Positions 62,580 to 64,000 of a stretch of DNA of 64,000 nt are shown one piece after another (positions within the stretch are counted from its first letter, which is position 1; every line of letters starts with the position of its first letter). The notes beneath the pieces are model-generated. The model ran no database searches, was not told the origin of the DNA, and worked only from the letters and a program-made list of their open reading frames with translations. The stretch lies in contig JAWNZC010000322.1 of the NCBI GenBank assembly GCA_035771165.1, forward strand, positions 6,744,501 to 6,808,500, read 5' to 3'. Source of the DNA: Paragorgia papillata (Eukaryota; Cnidaria; Anthozoa; Scleralcyonacea; Coralliidae). The position numbers were made by a program, and so were the translations under genes.

Positions 62580-63075
62580 ACGCAGGGCGAGTCAAAATAC
62601 AAACAACGATAAAAATATACAGCGATACTACACACCAAAACATCTAATAAGAGATTTATTATACAACTGCTCTGATCAACAAATTTTTATGAAAAACTTT
62701 AAAAAGGCCAGAGAAGTAGCGTGACTTGCACCAGGACAAAATAATAAGCATACATGAAGTATTCTCCTGTGTGATAAATCTGATTGGCTAAGAATCCAAA
62801 TAACCAGTGCAAATAACTAACTATCCAAATATCGCTGTATATTTGCACTCATTTTTAGCGTTATTTGGACAGTTTTTAATGCAGTTGTATAATAAATGGT
62901 ATATACTGTACGTACTTCAAGCCCTGCATAGCCTATATGTCCACCATGTTTCGTGTTAATATTTGCGCGGTCGACAACTAACAGATATCACTCGAGTTAT
63001 ATCTATAAATGAGCTTATTAACTTACATCAGGTTTCTTATCACCAAAGTAGTCGGCAATGAAAGCATGTCTGCAT
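34333..63075 (-). CDS. RECQL5: RECQL5-like DNA helicase, C-terminal two thirds (helicase core outside window)
   Basis: RecQ-family helicase that binds elongating RNA polymerase II and limits recombination in the nucleus. Exons (minus, 5' to 3'): 63075-63027, 61750-61569, 59248-59152, 57219-57177, 56758-56697, [a short exon not found], 52940-52841, 52191-52117, 50869-50801, about 40704-40642 (uncertain), 39319-39243, 38725-38214, 36525-36450, 34403-34333. Zinc-binding region: CRHAFIADYFGD then CANGCDFC. A linker with IPRLSVK and the MEYDIFMANKSTQMYK helix matches the Pol II-binding internal region. The last three exons form the SRI domain: CANIIVKYLSPYYKSGEV, then FKSLAREMTEKLVENL, then KTTAKSLVKMYFEERKR and stop. 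Phases agree at all joined exons except around the missing exon and the 40.7-kb exon, whose donor (GTGTAA, or GTAAGT two bases on) is ambiguous. Introns are up to 10 kb and full of repeats. Confidence 0.88.
34446..34790 (+). repeat. Minisatellite based on CACTGATTCACCATCACTAT
   Basis: Irregular 18-bp units, CACTGATTCACCATCACTAT with 6-bp CACCAT additions and losses. In the last RECQL5 intron, starting 43 bases before the acceptor side of the final exon (gene strand). Confidence 0.9.
35039..36053 (+). mobile_element. ~1-kb hAT-like non-autonomous element, copy 1
   Basis: Ends CATAGAAATAATATACCTAG and its complement ending TTATTTCTATG. The left flank is GCATATAC and the right flank ATATAC, as expected for an 8-bp duplication that lost its first two bases. 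The interior is shared with copy 2, with a small number of substitutions and short indels, and contains AAAATGGCGGATTTATAAGG near both ends. It has no intact ORF. It lies in the last RECQL5 intron. Confidence 0.85.
36757..37795 (+). mobile_element. ~1-kb hAT-like non-autonomous element, copy 2
   Basis: Same ends as copy 1, with a perfect 8-bp target duplication GCAAAAAC at 36749-36756 and 37796-37803. It is 1039 bp long. A 64-codon frame near 36908 is shared with copy 1 only as a broken frame and has no recognised homologue. It lies in the intron between the 38214-38725 and 36450-36525 exons of RECQL5. Confidence 0.9.
38137..38196 (+). repeat. AAAC microsatellite
   Basis: AAAC units interrupted by AAGCG, ending 18 bases from the donor of the large RECQL5 exon. 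A complementary TTTG array lies at 53694-53795. Confidence 0.9.
38923..39094. mobile_element. 172-bp hAT-like MITE with perfect 8-bp duplication
   Basis: Ends CAGGGCCGCCGA and TCGGCAGCCCTG; flanks CTTATAAT on both sides (38915-38922 and 39095-39102). The interior holds a 25-base G run. Confidence 0.85.
39405..39485 (+). repeat. GGAC/GGTC/GACA tetranucleotide-like tract
   Basis: Short imperfect runs of GGATGGAC, CGGTCGGTCGG and ACAGACAGACAG in a RECQL5 intron. Non-coding. Confidence 0.6.
40001..40140 (+). mobile_element. Hairpin MITE with CGAG-GC-GATA-GC-CAAG apex
   Basis: Arms ATCATACAGGAGAAGCCGTT and the complement ending ATGGTAT at 40140. The tip at 40061-40076 has the GATA loop on a GC/GC stem; one flank is CAAG in place of CGAG. 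A/T runs pair directly outside. Confidence 0.75.
40323..40541. mobile_element. MITE family A, copy 2
   Basis: Starts TTACAGTTGATTTCATATTA; the right arm ends with CACGGGGATAAAGTAATATG then TAACTTGTAA. Arms contain GAAGTTCGTTCGG and AATTATCCAATCAAA. Confidence 0.8.
40834..41249. mobile_element. CpG-rich MITE built from GACGAATT / AATTCGTC words
   Basis: Ends GGCCGAACGTCGCACAATAG and its complement finishing GTGCGACGTTTAGCGCTGGC. The interior repeats GACGAATTTAATTC, AATTAAATTCGTC and TCGTCGCGTCG many times in both orientations. Confidence 0.8.
41258..41578. mobile_element. MITE family B, copy 1
   Basis: Shares AGTCTTCAAGCTA, TTTTTAGAGAAA, TATGACGTATG, AATGGATTTCAGCAT and GTGAGTGCTCCTACC with the copy at 51008-51338. 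The left end here is eroded. Confidence 0.7.
41590..41775 (+). repeat. Short tandem repeats: CATTAATATTCAGGC and GTGTGACGCACG
   Basis: Five units of TCATTAATATTCAGGCG-like sequence are followed by four units of a 12-mer, GTGTGACGCACG. Non-coding, in a RECQL5 intron. Confidence 0.7.
42160..42800 (+). repeat. Diverged tandem repeat with AACAGTTTAGATATGACTGA
   Basis: The block GAGAACAGTTTAGATA, then TGATAAGGTTATCCAGTA, then a GGTTTCCTCCTGTAGTAACA block recurs near 42190, 42370, 42485 and 42745, with a single retroelement arm inserted at 42596-42671. The unit length is about 115-260 bp because parts are missing. Nothing coding. Confidence 0.7.
43100..43566 (+). repeat. 32-bp minisatellite, about 14.5 units
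   Basis: Unit CTTCGCTATCTCAAACTCGG then TTATCTCAAAAA, with alternations TTACCTCG, GTATCTCG. It has no stop in several frames, producing two overlapping open frames of 226 and 195 codons with a 32-residue period; these are not genes. Confidence 0.95.
43671..43743. repeat. Perfect 30-bp-arm hairpin
   Basis: AAACAGGGCATAATGCCCCA then ATTGACATCC, a 13-base loop, and the exact complement. No bounding duplication was seen. Confidence 0.95.
43893..43985 (+). mobile_element. tRNA-derived SINE
   Basis: A box TGGCTCAATGGTTAGAGTG and B box GCAGGTTCGAACCTG are spaced as in a tRNA; then the tail AGTAATTGAGCTTGACGAAC. The acceptor stem does not close, so it is not a tRNA gene. The same tail occurs at 59325-59352 and, with a B box, at 61130-61200. 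Confidence 0.75.
44764..44844. repeat. Perfect 40-bp-arm palindrome at the start of the RING pseudogene
   Basis: Left arm 44764-44803, a single C, and the exact complement 44805-44844. The right arm encodes the RING start (D-V-D-K-N-L-H-C-P-I-C-M), so the left arm encodes the same in reverse; it is an inverted duplication of the first part of the RING segment. Confidence 0.97.
47213..48145. mobile_element. 933-bp MULE-like element with perfect 9-bp target duplication
   Basis: The terminal repeats start CAACCTCGTCCCCAGGGCCA on both sides and continue about 50 bp with few differences (GTGGGGGCTGGGCCA), then an inner part with AAATGG. The target GGCCTATTA is duplicated exactly at 47204-47212 and 48146-48154; removing element plus one copy restores the LINE frame, which proves the boundaries. 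A 9-bp duplication is typical of Mutator-like elements. The interior holds a broken THAP-like frame. Confidence 0.88.
47519..47790 (+). pseudogene. THAP-like zinc finger remnant inside the MULE-like element
   Basis: One frame reads V-S-S-L-C-P-G-C-H-T-T-K-S, Q-F-R-V-F-S-K-S-G-E-R-K-T-W, a stop, then A-A-K-G-K-Y-S...L-R-V-W-P-L-R and F-F-K-E-E-F-S. The spacing of C-x-x-C, R-x-x-W and the position of the final segment resembles a C2CH THAP domain in which the C-x-x-H pair has been lost. THAP domains are common DNA-binding parts of animal transposases. The match is short and partly degraded. Confidence 0.35.
49769..49977. mobile_element. 209-bp MITE with 9-bp target duplication
   Basis: Ends TAGCCTGGTACCCTGGCCCA and its complement; each arm has a second block, GGGCCAGGTAACCACTAA. 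The flanks AGCAGGCAT are duplicated exactly (49760-49768 and 49978-49986). The 9-bp duplication suggests the same superfamily as the element at 47213. Confidence 0.88.
51008..51338. mobile_element. MITE family B, copy 2
   Basis: Ends GTAGGAGCATTCAC and GTGAATGCTCCTAC are inverted repeats. The interior matches 41258-41578 in order and orientation (GTTTTTAGAGAAATTTGGGC, AATGGATTTCAGCATC). Confidence 0.8.
51430..51739. mobile_element. MITE family C, copy 1
   Basis: Ends ATAGTTAGTGGAGGGGGATG then GTTTGGAAACTC, and the complement ending CTAACTAT. Internal CGGTCACTGAAC, TTGTATTTT and ATAGCAACGTT are shared with the copy at 54776. Confidence 0.8.
53455..53595. mobile_element. Hairpin with ~40-bp arms, no GNA apex
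   Basis: Arms CTTTAAATATTCTTTTATGT and GCATCTAAATGAGCCTTTCT pair with the complement at 53545-53590. The loop contains TTCTTTTGTAATGCAGAC and does not carry the CGAG layout. Confidence 0.6.
53694..53795 (+). repeat. TTTG microsatellite, about 17 units, then TTCG variants
   Basis: A run of GTTT followed by GTTCGTTCGTTCG, then T homopolymer. It creates an open frame of alternating Cys/Leu/Phe/Val which is not a gene. Confidence 0.95.
54151..54360. mobile_element. MITE family D, copy 1 (left end short)
   Basis: GTACATTTAACCACAATCCT then TTGCG at left, and GCAAAGCATTATGGTTAAAT then GTACCGCCGCCATCTTTTTC at right. Nearly identical in order to 63284-63529. Confidence 0.8.
54413..54640. mobile_element. 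MITE with GTACCCAGAGCCTG ends
   Basis: Left arm CAATCTCGTACCCAGAGCCT then TCCAGCGACAAAAGCC and GGCTCTGGCC; the right arm is its complement ending GTACAAGATTG. A rearranged relative lies at 55855-56015. Confidence 0.8.
54776..55073. mobile_element. MITE family C, copy 2
   Basis: Ends CATAGTCAATCGAGATATGG then TCTGGAAACTC, and the complement ending GACTATG. A solo end (CAATTGAGATATGGTCTGG) occurs at 12767. Confidence 0.85.
55575..55635 (+). repeat. TTTTG microsatellite
   Basis: About 11 units of TTTTG between the arms of a small inverted repeat (TCAAAGTTCCGCAGTT... at 55447 and its complement near 55535). Confidence 0.9.
56040..56455. mobile_element. MITE with ~150-bp inverted repeats
   Basis: Arms contain GAAGATCCTTTACAATTTTT, ATATTTCAATTTATTTGATA and GGTCTCTGACGTCAGG, repeated as complements ending CTTTCAAATTGG. 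Related partial copies are at 13600-13735 and 20385-20520. Confidence 0.8.
57845..57955 (+). repeat. AAGATCTT-rich palindromic words
   Basis: TCTTGT, AAGATCTT and ATCTTATAAGAT words recur about eight times. No coding sense. Confidence 0.6.
58080..58870 (+). repeat. Tandem repeat, ~205-235-bp unit, about 3.5 copies
   Basis: CCTGAATCGTCTGTAGGTTT recurs near 58206, 58439, 58649 and 58856. Between these lie TGTGAATTAGAA, CGTATAGAATAG and GCAAATATCAAATTGC blocks. It is in a RECQL5 intron, with no coding sense. Confidence 0.8.
59560..59680 (+). repeat. Three units of TTGGGCGGTTTCCTCTCAGA
   Basis: About 32-40-bp spacing; the middle unit lacks part. Non-coding. Confidence 0.7.
59836..60838. mobile_element. 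1-kb non-autonomous element with ~45-bp ends
   Basis: Ends AGGCTAGCCCAGTGAACTCT then ATATAAAGACTGGAACGATACC, and the complement finishing GGGCTAGCCCGCCT. An internal repetition of TATAAAGACTGGGGC lies near 60734. No transposase. Confidence 0.8.
60855..61124. mobile_element. MITE family A, copy 3 (complete)
   Basis: Both ends present: TTACAGTTGATTTCACATTA then CTTTACCGCCGTGTGTTGCG, and the complement. The unit AGATATTCGTTCGGAAGTTC is repeated in the left arm but appears only once in the right arm. Confidence 0.9.
62511..62655 (+). mobile_element. Long hairpin MITE with CGAG-CAC-GCA-GGG-CGAG apex
   Basis: Arms ATCTTATTAGATGTTTTGGT and GTGTAGTATCGCTGTATATT are matched by exact complements ending AAGAGAT at 62655. 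The tip at 62575-62591 has GCA on a CAC/GGG stem (one A.G mismatch), flanked by CGAG on both sides. GTATTTTGA/TCAAAATAC pair directly outside. Confidence 0.85.
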
Positions 63076-63283
63076 CTACAATAAACGCAGAAATGATTGA
63101 TTACTGAAAGTAAGAAAAGACAAGAGTAAGGCGTTTGAGTAGATATTGTGATATACAAAATATTTTCCCCCTATCACTCTCTGCACAAGAAACAGTGCAA
63201 TGTTTTCCTCTAGCGCAATGTTTCGACTCTTTTGTTTTACATCAATAATTCTTTGTTTTGTTTTGAAGAACAACGTCCTAATT

Positions 63284-63529
63284 GACCGTACCGAAAAAGA
63301 TGGCGGCGGTACATTTAACCACAATCCTTTGCGTGCAGAAAATATTGTTTCATGCAGAATTATTGGAAGATTGGTTTTAAAACGATCAACTTTGATAGGA
63401 ATGAAGTTCTTGCTTACTAATAATCCATCTTAGCATGATAAACAATGTTTAGTTGTTATTTGAGCTAATTCAAGGTCGCAAAGCATTGTGGTTAAATGTA
63501 CCGCCGCCATCTTTTTCGGTACCGTCAAC
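63284..63529. mobile_element. MITE family D, copy 2
   Basis: Ends TTGACCGTACCGAAAAAGAT then GGCGGCGGTACATTTAACCA, and the complement. The core AAGATGGCGGC is reminiscent of a YY1-type site but is part of the element end. The last 470 bases of the window hold nothing recognisable beyond AT-rich DNA. Confidence 0.8.
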
Positions 63530-64000
63530 TGATGTTGTCGATGTGGATCTTCAGGTCTCCATAAACCACATTAATAAGAACAGAATATATCATTTTTCAC
63601 ACTTCACGTCAGACTCAGCCTTTTGAATGCTGTAATAACTTGTTAACAACTTAAAACAAGCATGCATGTTAACAACATGCAGTGAACATGCTTGTTCTAC
63701 CAATACAATTCTTCTACTGTAGTTCCAATAATCCAGAACAATTGATCATTGCCCAAGAAAATTGCAGAGACAATGATAAACGATAATGTTGGCAGTTGCA
63801 TGGTGACAATGTTGTTTAAAGTGTACCTAACCCCAAAGTTGAAATTCGTTTTTTTTTGAAAGAGCGTTAAAAATGATGAAGGATGGCGTTAACCGTTTTT
63901 CAATATCGATTTTCTTTCTTAAGTTATATAGATTTTTTCAAATACTGTAAAGTTCTCAAAGTAATGGCCACCCAAGATGGCCACCGTTACTTTTGGGATT

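Overview
This is a window of nuclear DNA from an animal. Genes have introns with GT/AG splice sites, intergenic and intronic DNA is AT-rich, and most of the window is old transposable elements. The mixture of elements (L2/CR1-like and GIY-YIG retroelements, hAT/MULE/Tc1/Harbinger-like DNA elements, tRNA- and 5S-derived SINEs, very many hairpin MITEs) and a RING/TRAF/kelch gene remnant suggest an early-branching invertebrate, most likely a cnidarian. That placement is inference; no species-diagnostic sequence was found.

Four conserved host genes were assembled exon by exon. (1) The last coding exon of a 2-oxoglutarate/Fe(II) oxygenase of the isopenicillin-N-synthase type, + strand, 9458-9951. 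(2) VAMP7, a longin-domain R-SNARE, complete in eight exons on the - strand, 25039-15592, 219 codons. (3) POLR1D (RPAC2, shared Pol I/III subunit), complete in five exons on the + strand, 26265-32045, 125 codons. (4) The 3' two thirds of RECQL5 on the - strand, 63075-34333, from the RecQ zinc-binding region to the C-terminal SRI domain; the helicase core lies beyond the right edge. VAMP7 and POLR1D start head to head 1.2 kb apart. POLR1D and RECQL5 are tail to tail.

Region by region: 1-2790 is a foldback-type element whose inverted repeats each carry a SAM-domain reading frame and run out into a 21-bp minisatellite. 2.8-9.4 kb is nested MITEs with a 5S-derived SINE. 10-15.6 kb holds only MITEs. 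The VAMP7 introns carry a 2.45-kb DNA transposon and a retroelement scrap. The POLR1D introns carry SINEs, a GIY-YIG retroelement 3' end and a LINE fragment. The RECQL5 introns carry two 1-kb hAT-like copies, several minisatellites, and a dead RING/TRAF/kelch gene copy split by an L2-like LINE that is itself split by a 933-bp MULE-like element.

The most unusual signal is at the tips of ten otherwise dissimilar hairpin elements. Their apices share the layout CGAG - short stem - GNA triloop (or GATA) - short stem - CGAG. The short stem changes in a compensating way between copies, and the flanking CGAG/CGAG can form tandem G.A pairs. This looks like a conserved single-strand DNA fold rather than a conserved sequence.
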